Origin: JACVRW01 sp963728155
GTDB taxonomy: Bacteria; Actinomycetota; Thermoleophilia; Solirubrobacterales; Thermoleophilaceae
Direction of reading: 5' to 3'
NCBI GenBank assembly: GCA_963728155.1
Contig: CAVSJF010000009.1
Span: forward strand, 186,001-250,000
Length of the DNA: 64,000 bases
Below, in pieces: positions 1-10,707 of this stretch. Numbering within the stretch: the stretch's first letter is position 1; each line of letters opens with the position of its first letter. The notes below the pieces were generated by a model, which was not told the DNA's origin, did not search any database, and saw nothing but the letters and a program-made list of their open reading frames with translations. Both the position numbers and the translations under genes were made by a program.

Positions 1-1157
<1,157 letters not shown>

Positions 1158-1186
1158 GAGCGTACCGTGTGGGTACCCTCGGCTTC

Positions 1187-1483
1187 ATGAATCTCAGGCG
1201 CCCAGCGGTCCTCGCCGCCACCGGCTTCGCTCTTGTCCTCGCCGGCTGTGGGGAGGACGACGTCAACGACGCGGCGAGAACCTGCAGAACCAGGTGGAGG
1301 AGGCCGCCGGCGATATCAAGAAGCAGGGCCGGGAGCTGCGCGAGGACATCAAGCAGGGCGCCTCGGAGGAAGAGATCCGAAAGAAGCTGGACGACCTCGT
1401 GGAGAGACGCGCGCGATGAGGGCGGGGCGGCCGAGCGCGACGCCGAGCAGCTCAGGAAGGACCTCGAGAGCGAGCTTCCCTGA
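1187..1483 (+). CDS. Small lipoprotein with charged helical body, frameshifted
   Basis: From the ATG at 1187 the product begins with a short basic and hydrophobic signal ending in a lipobox-like LVLAGCGEDD, so the mature protein would be lipid-anchored at Cys22 or nearby. After about 30 residues the frame changes. The continuation, rich in Glu/Lys/Arg (GDIKKQGRELREDIKQG, then EEEIRKKLDDLVERR), reads like a single amphipathic helix or coiled coil. It then returns to the first frame for DAEQLRKDLESELP and stops at 1483. Two compensating indels therefore split a roughly 98-residue protein. No family recognised. It sits between a divergent helicase and a downstream secreted sulfatase. Confidence 0.6.
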   Translation: MNLRRPAVLAATGFALVLAGCGEDDVNDAARTCRTRWRRPPAISRSRAGSCARTSSRAPRRKRSERSWTTSWRDARDEGGAAERDAEQLRKDLESELP

Positions 1484-1530
1484 GCGTGCCTCCGGCCGCA
1501 CCCTTTGGCCGAGGCGCGTGTTGAGGAGGC

Positions 1531-3240
1531 ATGCGCATTTCGCTGGCCGCCCTGACCGCCGTCCTCACGCTCGCCCTGGCGCCGGTGGCCGCGGCGAAGC
1601 CGAACATCGTTGTGCTGATGACCGACGACCAGACGCTCGACTCGATGTCGGTGATGGCGCAGACCAACAGGCTGCTCGGCGAGCAGGGCACCACCTTCAC
1701 GCGCAGCTTCGTCAACTACTCGCTCTGCTGTCCCTCGCGCGCAACGCTGTACACCGGTCAGTACGCGCACAACCACGGCGTGCTCGGCAACGGGCCACCG
1801 CTCGGCGGGTACACCCGCCTCGACAAGACGAACTGGCTGCCGCTCTGGCTGCAGGCCGCGGGCTACCGGACCATGCACGTGGGCAAGTTCCTCAACGGCT
1901 ACGGCCGCCTGTCGTCGCCGACCGAGGTCCCGCTGGGATTCAACGACTGGCACGGCACGGTCGATCCGTCGACCTACTCGTTCTGGAACTACACGGTCAA
2001 CGAGAACGGGACGCTTCGCACCTACGGTGCGGCCAACGAGCCCGAGTTCTACTCCACCGACTTCTTCGCGCGGCGCGCCAACGAGCTGATCGCCGCGGCC
2101 GCGCCGTCGGACCAGCCCTTCTTCATGTCGGTCGCGTTCCTCGCCCCTCACGCGGGCCAGCCACGAGAGTCCGACGATCCCGCCGGCCAGTCGACGCCCG
2201 CCGTGGCGCCGCGCCACGTGAACGCGTTCTCCACCGTCGCGCTGCCCCAGCCCGCATCGTTCAACGAGGCCGACGTGAGCGACAAGACCGCGCTCATGCA
2301 GCGCCGGCCGCTGATCACACCGCAGGTGTTCGGCGCGATCCAGGAGAACTACCAGCAGCGCCTCGAGTCGCTGTTGGCGGTGGACGACGCGGTCGCCTCG
2401 ATCGTCGGCGGTCTCGAGGCCACCGGCGAGTTGGACGACACGCTGATCCTGTTCACCAGCGACAACGGCTTCTTCCACGGCGAGCACCGCGTGCGGCAGG
2501 GCAAGCTGCTGGTGTACGAGCCCTCGATCCGGCTGCCGCTGCTCATGCGCGGACCGGGAGTGCCGGCCGGCGAGCGCCAGTCGCAGCTCGTGACCAACGC
2601 CGACCTCGCGCCGACGATCGTCGACGCCGCGGACGCCACGTCCGGCCGCGCGCCCGACGGCCGCTCGCTGCTCGACCTGGTCGACGACCCAGGAGTGCAG
2701 TGGGGCCGCGAGCTGCTGCTCGAGGGCGGCACCAACGCCGGGCTCACCTACACCGCGCTGCGCAACTACCGCTACAAGTGGGTCGAGCACGCCAACGGCG
2801 AGCGCGAGCTCTACGACCTCGAGACCGATCCCGACGAGCTCACCAACCGGTCCATCGACCCGGCGCTCGCCTCGGTCCGGTTCGCCATGGCCGCACGGCT
2901 CGCCGCGCTGCGCAAGTGCGCGGGCAGCTCGTGCCGGGCCAAGCCGGCACTGCGTCTCGACGCCGCTCGCCGCAGCTGCCGCTTCAACGTCGCCGTTCGC
3001 GGCGACGACGCGCGCGTGGTCGAGCGGGTGGAGTTCCTGGTTCGCCGTCGGCCCAGCCGCGGCGCCGCGGACGAGCCGGCGAGCTTCCGCCGCCTGGCCC
3101 GCGACGTCAAGCCCCCCGTCCGCAAGGTCGTGCGAGCGGCCGGCGTGCTGCCCGGCCGGCGCTTCCTGCTTCGGGCCCGGGTGCGCCTCGACGACGGCCG
3201 CTCGGTCACGATCGACAAGAAGCGCCGCACCTGCCGCTAG
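1531..3240 (+). CDS. Secreted type I sulfatase (N-acetylglucosamine-6-sulfatase-like)
   Basis: Intact 569-residue sulfatase. Residues 1-22 form a Sec signal peptide ending AAA. KPNIVVLMTDDQ at 23-34 supplies the metal-binding Asp pair (D32, D33). The catalytic motif C66-C-P-S-R70, followed by ATLYTGQYAHNHGV, is the type I sulfatase signature in which the first Cys becomes formylglycine. FTSDNGFFHGEHR is the second conserved metal/substrate motif. The catalytic domain ends near residue 465. The last ~100 residues are Arg-rich with spaced cysteines and look like an added extracellular domain. No formylglycine-generating enzyme is in view. Likely substrate is a sulfated glycan, by family resemblance. 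The ATG follows GAGGAGG-like sequence. Confidence 0.9.
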   Translation: MRISLAALTAVLTLALAPVAAAKPNIVVLMTDDQTLDSMSVMAQTNRLLGEQGTTFTRSFVNYSLCCPSRATLYTGQYAHNHGVLGNGPPLGGYTRLDKTNWLPLWLQAAGYRTMHVGKFLNGYGRLSSPTEVPLGFNDWHGTVDPSTYSFWNYTVNENGTLRTYGAANEPEFYSTDFFARRANELIAAAAPSDQPFFMSVAFLAPHAGQPRESDDPAGQSTPAVAPRHVNAFSTVALPQPASFNEADVSDKTALMQRRPLITPQVFGAIQENYQQRLESLLAVDDAVASIVGGLEATGELDDTLILFTSDNGFFHGEHRVRQGKLLVYEPSIRLPLLMRGPGVPAGERQSQLVTNADLAPTIVDAADATSGRAPDGRSLLDLVDDPGVQWGRELLLEGGTNAGLTYTALRNYRYKWVEHANGERELYDLETDPDELTNRSIDPALASVRFAMAARLAALRKCAGSSCRAKPALRLDAARRSCRFNVAVRGDDARVVERVEFLVRRRPSRGAADEPASFRRLARDVKPPVRKVVRAAGVLPGRRFLLRARVRLDDGRSVTIDKKRRTCR

Positions 3241-3242
3241 CC

Positions 3243-3259
3243 GGCGCGGCCACCGCGCC
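3243..3259 (+). terminator. GC hairpin just after the sulfatase stop
   Basis: GGCGCGG and CCGCGCC form a perfect 7-bp stem around a 3-nt CCA loop, starting two bases after the sulfatase stop. There is no T-run, as is common in high-GC actinobacteria. The position supports a terminator; the call is otherwise structural only. Confidence 0.4.
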
Positions 3260-4094
3260 CGCCGCGTGGCGCGATGACGCCGGCCGGCGCCGCCCATGCG
3301 TTCACCGCTAGCCATTGCGCTCGGCTGCCGGTTGCGGCGGCCGGGAGGGAGCGCCCGGCCAGCGAAGCCGGCGCGCCGCAGAGGCGATCGCCGCCGTGGG
3401 CACGAGCCGGCATCAGCCAGCGGGCGACGAGCCGTCGAGTCCGTCGGGATGACGGCCCGGCTACCCGCCTCGCCGCGTCGTTTCGCTCCAGCGGTCGCGG
3501 AGCGCGCTCGAACTGGTGTCGACGCGCAGCCCGGCTACGGCCAGGTACGTGGGCTTGCCGAGTCGCGCATCGCCTGCCCGGCACGCCGAGCTATGAAGTC
3601 GTCGAGTCTAGCGGCGATTCGAACGGCCGGCGCCGAACGTACGGGATCGAGCCCGAAGCATCGAGCGACTCGGGCGGCCGTGGGCGCCGCCGAACTTGTA
3701 GGCTCCTCGATTCGTCCAGGGCGGCGTCAACGACATCGACGCCACGGAGCCTGCCGGCCGGAGGGAGCTAGGCGCGCCAGACCTCGCCGGCGCCCACTCG
3801 TGCGGCCGCGTGGAGAACGCCGGAGCTCGCGGCTCGCGCGTCAGGGCACGTCGTGCCGCTGTTGCCCTTGCGAACGTGCGGCTGCGTACGGCGCGGCCGC
3901 CGCTACCGGCCGATCCGCGACACCTCAACGAGCGCAGCGTCCGCGGCGATCGGCCAGCGAGCGGAGGAGCGTCCGCGTGTGATCCAGCGCTACGGGTGCT
4001 GACGGGCACGAGCTGGAGGAGCCGCGCACGCGCCGGGGCGCGATGCGCCCGCGATTGGACGATCGACCTCGCTCCCGACCCGTGCGGTGCGAGA
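3260..4094. other. About 830 bp without a recognisable gene
   Basis: This stretch lies between the sulfatase and the convergent glycosylase. Open frames exist on both strands, but none shows a start with a ribosome site, a signal peptide, a recognisable motif or convincing codon periodicity. They are long because the GC content makes stops rare. A heavily frameshifted gene cannot be excluded. Confidence 0.5.
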
Positions 4095-4805
4095 CGGGCT
4101 ATGGCCCTGGAGGCGAGGCACGAGCGGTCCGAGCTCCCGCGCCCGCAGAACACCGCGTCGATCATCGGCTCGGTCAGCTTGCCGGTGAACGTGTTCTGCT
4201 GGCTGGGGTGGAAGCAGCCGAGCAGCACCGGCCCGCCCTCGACCGTGTGCTCGGCGCCGTGGCCGAACCGCGGCCGCGGCCGCAGCCCGAGCAGGCGGCA
4301 CGCGGCGTCCCAGGCGAACGCGCCCAGGCACACGATCACCCGCGGGCTCAGCAGCTCGAGCTCCTCGGCCGCGTAGGGCAGGCAGTTGTCGCGCTCGGCC
4401 GGCAGCGGCTTGTTGGCCGGCGGCGCGCAGCGCACCGCGGCGGCCACGAAGGCGCCGTCAGCCGCAGCCCGTCGTCCGGCGCGACCGAGGTCGGCTGGTT
4501 GGCGAAGCCGGTGCGGTGCATGGAGGCGAACAGCCAGTCGCCCGAGCGGTCGCCGGTGAACACCCGGCCGGTGCGGTTGCCGCCGTGCGCCGCCGGGCGC
4601 CAGGCCGAGCACGTACACCGCGCGCGTCGGGTCGCCGAAGCCGGGCACCGGGCGGCCCCAGTAGTCCTCGTCGCGGAACGCCGCCCGCTTCTCGCGCGCC
4701 ACCCGCTCGCGCCACTCGACCAGCCGCGGGCAGCGGCGGCAGGCGACGACGCGCCTCCAGCGTCTGCTCTAGTCCTTCAAGCGCCTGCCGGTCGTGAACA
4801 GCCAC
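4095..4805 (-). CDS. Family 5 uracil-DNA glycosylase (UdgB-like), frameshifted
   Basis: DNA-repair glycosylase with an iron-sulfur cluster. The N-terminal CRRCPRLVEWRERVAREK supplies the first two cluster cysteines. DEDYWGRPVPGFGDP and VYVLGLAPG lead into the active-site region. FTGDRSGDWLFASMHRTGFA continues in another frame. RCAPPANKPLPAERDNCLPY supplies the other cluster cysteines, and CFHPSQQNTFTGKLTEPM is the typical C-terminal motif. The GLAPG loop rather than a GE(A/G)PG loop favours family 5 over family 4. At least three frame changes are present. The GTG at 4805 would overlap the upstream transporter gene, and the exact 3' end (4095 to about 3990) is uncertain. It is the last gene of a same-strand run behind the ABC exporter genes. 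Confidence 0.75.
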
Positions 4806-5526
4806 TGCGCCCACGGGTACGCCGGCACCGCCAGCGCGGCGGTCACGCCGAGCGACAGCCAGATCGACACGTCGCTCTCGCCCAGGAAGCCGAAGCGCAC
4901 CGCGTTCACGAGGTAGAAGACGGGGTTGAAGTGCGACAGCTCCTCCCACGGGGAGGGCAGCACGTCGACCGAGTAGAAGACCCCGCCGACGAAGGCCAGC
5001 GGCAGGATCACGATGTTGGCGATGAACGTGGTGTGGTCCCAGGTCTCCGCGTAGATGCCCACCACCATTCCGAGCGCGCGAACAGCACGAGGCCGAGCGC
5101 CACCGCGGCGATCAGCGCGAGCGGCTGCTCCACCGGCACGCCCACGAGGACGCACCGACAGCACGAGCAGCGAGCCGCCGATGGCCAGCGCCCGGAAGAC
5201 GCCGCCGACGGTGAAGCCGAGCGTCATCTGCCAGGGGTGCATGGGCGCGGAGAGCACGTCGTTGATGTAGCGGTCGAAGCGCGCCTGGAAGATCGTCGAC
5301 GCGTTGTTGGCGTAGGCGGCCTGCGACCATCGCCATCGCGATCAGCCCGGGCACGATGAACACCTCGTAGTCGACGTCGCCCACCTGCTTGATGCGCCCG
5401 CCCAGCGAGAGCCCGAACACGAGGATGAACAGCAGCGAGGAGACGACCGGCGCGAGCACGGTCTGGGTCCAGAGCTTCGACACCCGCAGCGTCTCGCGGC
5501 GGCAGAGCCAGACGAGCGCCGGTCAC
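4769..5526 (-). CDS. ABC-2 type exporter permease, frameshifted
   Basis: Integral membrane half of a DrrAB-like ABC exporter. Visible pieces in order are: ALVWLCRRETLRVSKLW (cytoplasmic start), the first membrane segments around PVVSSLLFILVFGLSLGG, VPGLIAMAMV, MHPWQMTLGFTVGGVF, a segment after a frame change with LGMVVGIYAETWDHTTF, NIVILPLAFVGGVFYS, and a final helix before WAQWLFTTGRRLKD. This is the normal six-helix ABC2_membrane layout. Three frame changes occur. Its GTG start at 5526 overlaps the stop of the ATPase gene by four bases, so the two subunits are translationally coupled. Confidence 0.8.
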
Positions 5527-6257
5527 GAGCTGGCCATCGCCTTCACGTAGACGTCCTGCGAGGCGGTCGCGCCGAAGTGGTCGCGCAGGCCCCGGCGCTG
5601 TCGCGGGCGATCAGGCGGCCGTCGCGGATCAGCCCGATCTCCTCGCACAGCGCCTCGGCCTCCTCGAGGTAGTGCGTGGTGAGCAGGATCGTGGTGCCCT
5701 CGGCGTGCAGCCGGCGGATGTAGCGCCACAGCTCCGTGCGCAGCTCGAAGTCCACGCCGGCGGTGGGCTCGTCGAGGATCACCAGGCGCGGGCGGTGCAT
5801 GAGCGCGCGGGCCAGCAGCAGGCGCCGCCGCTGGCCGCCGGAGAGCTTGCGGCGCGCGCGTGTCGCGCTTGTGCTCAGGCCGAACACGTCGATCATCTCG
5901 TCGGCGCGCTCCTCCGGCGTCGCTGCATCCCGAAGTAGCCGCCGTGGTAGATGAGCGTCTCGCGCACGGTGAGGAAGCGGTCGAGGTTGATGTCCTGCTC
6001 GGCCAGCCCGATCCACGACCGCGCGTGCAGCGAGTCGTGCGGGCTCGCCGAACACGCGGACCTCGCCCGGCGGTGACGCGGATCAGGTTGCAGACCGCGC
6101 TGATCAGCGTGGTCTTGCCCGCGCCGTTGGGGCCGAGCAGGCCGAAGAAGGCGCCCGCCGGGATCTCCAGGTCGAAGTCCTCGAGCGCGAGCGTGCCGTC
6201 GTCGTAGCGCTTGGTCAGGCCACGCAGTTCGAGGGCGGGAGCATCGTCGCGGAACAC
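5523..6257 (-). CDS. ABC exporter ATPase subunit (DrrA-like), frameshifted
   Basis: Nucleotide-binding subunit of the exporter with the adjoining ABC-2 permease. Motifs in order: Walker A GLLGPNGAGKTT near residue 40, signature KLSGGQRRRLLLARAL, Walker B LVILDEPTAGVD, and the H-loop TTHYLEEAEALCE. The stretch between Walker A and the signature is in a different frame, and at least two indels are needed to join the parts. Starting from a GTG at 6257 gives a normal N-terminus (ALELRGLTKRYDDGTLAL). DrrA-type pairs often export lipids or small hydrophobic molecules; no substrate is suggested here. Confidence 0.85.
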   Translation of the reverse strand: MFRDDAPALELRGLTKRYDDGTLALEDFDLEIPAGAFFGLLGPNGAGKTTLISAVCNLIRVTAGRGPRVRRARTTRCTRGRGSGWPSRTSTSTASSPCARRSSTTAATSGCSDAGGARRRDDRRVRPEHKRDTRAPQALRRPAAAPAAGPRAHAPPAPGDPRRAHRRRGLRAAHGAVALHPPAARRGHHDPAHHALPRGGRGAVRGDRADPRRPPDRPRQRRGLRDHFGATASQDVYVKAMASS

Positions 6258-6302
6258 CCCTTCGAGGCTATCGACGGCGCGCAGGGCCGCCGAATAAGAG
6301 GC

Positions 6303-6875
6303 ATGGCAGTCCCGGTGCTGATCGGCCGTGGGTCGCCTGATCGTGGCCGGTGCTCGCGCTGCGCCAGGGCAAGGCCGGCGAGCCGGAAGCCTCGACGCTA
6401 AGCGACAGGGTCGGGCTGCGGGCGCGACGGAGGCCTGCGCCCGCGCGAGCTGCGCCGCCGCGCATCCGGGAGCTCATTCTCTGCCTGCGCAACGAGGGCG
6501 CGCCCAGGAGGCCTGGCCGGGCTCGAGTACGAGAACGCGGCTCGAGCCGCCGCTCAGGGCCACGCGAGGACATGGTGGAGCGCCGGTTCTTCCCCACGAC
6601 ACGCCCGAGCCGGCCTCAGGCCCGAGGACCGCGCGCTGAACGCGGGCTATCCGCCAAGCACTACTGGTCGGGCGAGAACCTGGCCTGGGGCACCGGCCTG
6701 GAGGCCTCGCCGTGGGATCGTGAGGCTGGATGCACAGCCCAGGCCACCGCGAGAACATCCTGCGCGGCGCGTTCACCCGATGGGCGTGGGGATCTCCGCG
6801 GGGTTCCGCGGTCACGCGAGGACACTCTCGAGCACCTACGCTGAGCTCGGCGGCCCGCGCGCCGGCGTCGGCACC
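6303..6875 (+). CDS. CAP/SCP-domain extracellular protein, heavily frameshifted
   Basis: Pieces of a bacterial CAP (SCP/PR-1) domain can be followed across three frames. They are ELILCLRN (the usual C-L-x-N-xx-R opening of these domains), DMVERRFFP, KHYWSGENLAWGTG, MHSPGHRENILRGAFTRW and GVGISAGF. These match the order and spacing of secreted actinobacterial CAP proteins, including the conserved Glu-Asn and His-Arg-Glu-Asn motifs. At least five frame changes would be needed, so start and end are approximate. A plausible ATG is at 6303. Either a decayed gene or, more likely, indel-rich sequence. Role of such proteins in bacteria is not settled. Confidence 0.55.
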
Positions 6876-7254
6876 TACCGCGGGGCAAGCGTGGCGGCGG
6901 CCGCGTGCTTCGCCGACGTTGTGGCTTCGCGCCTTCGGCGCCTCGCGCCGAACCCGCCCGCCGGGCTCGCCTGGCTCGGCCTGCGGTCTGGCGGGCCCGC
7001 CTCCGACTTCTTCGGTCCCCGCCACGTCCAGCACCTCGGCCACGTAGGAGCTCGGGACCGCGGGCCACGTCCATCGGGAGCAGTTCGCCGCGGGGCACAT
7101 GGGGGCGCACGGCCTCGCGCAGTTCAAGTACGACGAGCCGATCCCACCGGCGGCGCACGATTTCGCAAGGCTTCGCAGGGCAGGCCGGTGCTGGCCGACT
7201 GCCTCCAACGACCCCGGTCGCTCCATCAATGGTGGACGGCAAGTCCTACGGCGC
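6876..7254. other. About 380 bp without a recognisable gene
   Basis: This lies between the end of the CAP-domain coding signal and the stop of rmlB. I checked both strands specifically for a missing rmlC and saw none of the RmlC hallmarks (the GLHFQ-like and PxGFAHGF-like motifs). Confidence 0.45.
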
Positions 7255-8246
7255 TCAACTCAGGGCTCGCCCGTACTGCTTCTCGTAGTACGTCGCGGTA
7301 CTCGCCAGAGCGGATCGGCGCCCACCAGGCCTCGTTGTCGCGGTACCACGCGAACGTGCGCGCGAGGCCCTCCGCGAAGCGGACCTCCGCCTCCCAGCCG
7401 AGCTCACCCTTCATCTTGTCGCTAGGACAGCGAGTAGCGGCGGTCGTGCCCGGGCCGGTCCTTCACGTGTTCGATCAGCGCCTCGTCGCGTCCGGCCAGC
7501 TCCAGGATCCGCCGGACCACCTCGATGATTCTCGCACTCGTCGGGGCCGCCCACGTTGTAGGCCTCGCCCGGCCGGCCACGCTCGAGCACCGCGTGGATG
7601 CCGCGGCAGAAGTCCTCCACGTAACAGCCAGTTGCGCACCTGGCGCCCGTCGCCGTACACGGGCAGGGGGTCGCCGTGCAGCGCGTTGAGGATCGTCAGC
7701 GGGATCAGCTTCTCCGGGTACTGCCGCGGCCCGTAGTTGTTCGACCCACGGCAGATCACGGCCTCGATGCCGTGGGTGTGCGCGTGGGCGGAGACCAGCA
7801 GGTCGCCGCCGGCCTTGGTGGCGGAGTACGGGGAGGAGGGGTCGAGCGGCGAGCGCCTCGGTGAACGAGCCCGAGGCGATCGAGCCGTAGACCTCGTCGG
7901 TGGACACCTGCAGGAAGCGCCCCACGCCGCAGCTCCCGAGCCGCGTCCAGCAACATCCCGGTGCCGATCAGGTGCGTACGGGCGAAGGCGGCCTGGTCGG
8001 CGATGGAGCGGTCCACGTGCGACTCGGCGGCGAAGTTGACCACGGCGTCCACGCCCTCCATCGGCCTCGCGCACGGCCTTCGGGGTCCTCGATCCCGCCC
8101 ACCACCAGCTCCACGCCCTCGGGCAGGTTCTCGCGCCGCCCGGCGTAGGTGAGCTTGTCGAGCACCGCCACGTCGTGCTCGCCCGAGACCAGGCGGACGT
8201 AGGTGGAGCCGATGAACCCGGCCGCTCCGGTCACCAGCAGCTTCAT
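7255..8246 (-). CDS. rmlB: dTDP-glucose 4,6-dehydratase, frameshifted
   Basis: Second enzyme of dTDP-L-rhamnose synthesis. From ATG 8246 the N-terminal Rossmann motif is VTGAAGFIGSTYVR. Then come the VVNFAAESHVDRSI motif, the catalytic region QVSTDEVYGS, the PYSATKAGGDLLV motif with Tyr and Lys, CRGSNNYGPRQYPEKLIPL, and the C-terminal YNVGG and DRPGHDRRYS. These lie in several frames (at least five indels). After the last one the tail reads YYEKQYGRALS and stops at 7255. Its ATG overlaps the rmlD stop by four bases. Family assignment is secure. Confidence 0.9.
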
Positions 8247-9051
8247 GCCCTCACCTCGCGTTCCCCCAGATAGGCATCCAGCCCGTCCCGCCAGTACGGC
8301 AGCGCGGGCCGCGCTCCGCTCCCGAGCACCGAATACGCGGGGCGCGGCGCCGGGCAGCGGGAACTCCTCCGTGGTGCATCGGCGAGAGCTCGCATCCTCG
8401 CGGGCGCTCGCGAAGACTCGCGGCAGCGAACTCCTACCACGAGCACCGGCCCGACGCGGCGAGGTGGTGCACGCCGAATTCCTCGCCGGACCGATCTCCG
8501 CCAGCGCCTCGCGCCAGGTGCCCGGTGAAGGTGGGGGAGCCCACCTGGTCCGCCGACCACGCGGGCTGCAGCTCGCCGCCCACCCGCAGCATGGTGTCCA
8601 CGAAGTTCGGCCCCCGGCACCGAACAGCCAGGCCGTGCGCACCATGAAGTGGCGCGGGTTGGCCTCGGCGGTGGCGCGCTCTCCCGCGAGCTTCGAGCGC
8701 CCGTAGCTCGAGACCGGGCCGGCGGGATCCGACTCCAGGTAGGGCGCGCCCTTTCGCCCGTCGAACACGTAATCGGTTGACACGTAGAGCACCGCCGGCG
8801 CCGCGGCGGCGACGTTCCCCGCGCCCTCAGCGTTCACCCGCAGCGCCTCCTCGGCGTCCTCCTCGGCGCCGTCGACGTCGGTCTACGCCGCGCAGTTGAT
8901 CGCCAGGTCGACGGGGCCGGCGCACGCGGCCCGACCGCCTCGGCGTCGGTCACGTCCAGCTCGGCCCGCGCGAGGCCCACGCCGCCGTCGCCCAGCACCC
9001 TGACAGATCCTGGCCGAGCATGCCGCCCGCCCCCAGCACCACCGCCCTCAC
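8243..9051 (-). CDS. rmlD: dTDP-4-dehydrorhamnose reductase, frameshifted
   Basis: Last enzyme of dTDP-L-rhamnose synthesis. It starts at GTG 9051, overlapping the rmlA stop by four bases, with the nucleotide motif VVLGAGGMLGQDL. INCAA, LYVSTDYVFDGRKGAPY, SSYGRSKLAGERA (Tyr-x3-Lys) and FMVRTAWLFGAGG are typical RmlD motifs. The C-terminal part is split over frames and ends WRDGLDAYLGEREVRA at 8243. At least three frame changes. Coupled by an ATGA overlap to rmlB. Confidence 0.87.
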
Positions 9052-10123
9052 AGGATCTGAACGTCCGCGTTGTCGCCCACCACGAAGCGGTAGGCCTTGG
9101 GCAGCGCCGGCCCTCTCCTGATGGTCACGTTCTTGCCGATAAGGCTGGCCTCCATACGCGTACTCGAGGTCGGGGATCGAGGAGCCGGACAGCACGATCG
9201 AGTGCTCGAGCTCGGCCTTCTCGATCGTCACGTCGTCGCCGACCGCCGTGTAGGGGCCGATGTAGGCGTCGGTCGACGCGCGAATCGCGGCCGATCACCG
9301 CGGGTCCCCGGACGGTGAGCGCTCGAGCCGCGCCCCCTCCTCGACCACCACCCGGCCCTCCACCCGCGAGTCGACGAGCTCGCCGTCGAGACGCTCGGCC
9401 AGGTCGTCCAGGATCAGCCGGTTGGCCTCCAGCATGTCCTGCACCTGGCCCGGTGTCCTTCCACCAGCCGTGCACGATGTGCGGGTCGACCCGCAGGCCC
9501 CGCTCCACCAGGCCCTGGATGGCGTCGGTGATCTCGAGCTCATCGCGCGACGAGGGCTCGATCGAGCGCGCCGCCGCGAAGATCGCCGGCGTGAACATGT
9601 AGACGCCCACCAGCGCGAGGTCGGTCTTGGGCTCCTTCGGCTTCTCCACCAGCCGGCACACCCCGCCGTCCTCGTTAGCTCGGCCACCCCGTAGCTCTCG
9701 GGGTCGGGCACCGGCGTAAGCAGGATCAGCGCGTCCGGGCGCTCGGTGCGGAACTGGCGACCAGCTGCACGATGCCGTCGCGCAGGAGGTTGTCGCCCAG
9801 GTACATGACGAACGAGGACGAGCCCAGGATAGGGCTCCGCGGTGAGCACCGCGTGCGCCAGCCCGGCGGGGCGTCCTGCTCGATGTACTCGACTCGAGTC
9901 CGAAGGCGAGCCGTCGCCGGCGGCGCCGCGGATCTCGCCGCCGGTCTCCGGGGCGATGATGATCCCCATCTGCGTCGATGCCGGCCGCGGCCATCGCCTC
10001 CATCCCGTAGAAGAGCACGGGCTTGTTGGCCACCGGCACGAGCTGCTTCGCGCTCGTATGGGTCAGCGGGCGCAGGCGCGTGCCCGTGCCGCCCGAGAGG
10101 ATCAGGCCCTTCAGCGCGTCCAT
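9048..10123 (-). CDS. rmlA: Glucose-1-phosphate thymidylyltransferase, long form, frameshifted
   Basis: First enzyme of dTDP-rhamnose synthesis, in its long form with a C-terminal left-handed beta-helix. ATG 10123 gives LKGLILSGGTGTRLRPLTHT, the nucleotidyltransferase signature, followed by SAKQLVPVANKPVLFYGMEA. Later pieces include GIIIAPETGGEIR, LVGVYMFTPAIF and HGWWKDTG. The hexapeptide-like tail (VEGRVVVEEGARLE, GPAVIGRDS, VTIEKAELEHSIVLSG) ends AYRFVVGDNADVQIL. The long form (about 355 residues) resembles StrD/TIGR01208-type enzymes rather than the 290-residue RmlA. Several frame changes. Start codon overlaps the upstream oxidase stop (TGATG). Confidence 0.87.
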
Positions 10124-10557
10124 CAGGTACAGCCCCCGAGCTTCCGGTGGTCCCAGGTCACCACACGGGAGGGAACGAAGCGGAGCCCCACTCGCTTGCG
10201 GGCCTGGGCGGCGACCATCTGGCGCAGCTCCGGCCCGAAGTCGCCCGCGTAGCGGCTCGAACAGGTCCAGGCCCAGCTCCTCCACCCTCTCCGGGTCGTG
10301 CTCCAGCGCCACGTCGCACTCGAATGTCACGCCGCGCAGCTCCTGGTACTCCACTCCCGCCTCGAGCCCGAGCGTCGCGCGCGGGTCGCGCTCCAGGTTC
10401 TTCGCCTTCTGCGATTTCGCGTACGTCCAGCCGGATAGGTCCGTGCCTTCGCGACGAACCAGAGCGGCACCATGTGCGGGAAACCGGTGGCGCCCACGGT
10501 CGCGCACTGCATCACCATCTTCTCCTCGAGGAACGCGGCGAGCTCGGCGTCCGTCAT
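10123..10557 (-). CDS. Pyridoxamine-phosphate-oxidase-fold flavin/F420-binding protein, frameshifted
   Basis: About 145 residues with the split-barrel fold of PNPOx/F420 reductases: LAAFLEEKMVMQCATVG, GFPHMVPLWFVAKG, then after a frame change WTYAKSQKAKNLERDPRAT. These are the cofactor-binding strands of the TIGR03618-like group, followed by GVTFECDVAL and a C-terminus KRVGLRF...VVTWDHRKLGG. The ATG at 10557 is preferred; a TTG at 10584 is possible. It is the first gene of the rhamnose operon and overlaps rmlA by TGATG, an unusual partner. Substrate unknown. Confidence 0.72.
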
Positions 10558-10707
10558 CTGAATCTGTTCGCGTCGGGAGGGCAAGGAATCCGGGCGGCAC
10601 AGTACCCGGAGGGAGCGCCCCCGGGAGACCCGGCCGCATTGTTGGGGCCGGAATCGGGTATCACCCCACGCATCCTTCGCGTTTTCGACCTCAAAGGGAG
10701 GGGTTCG

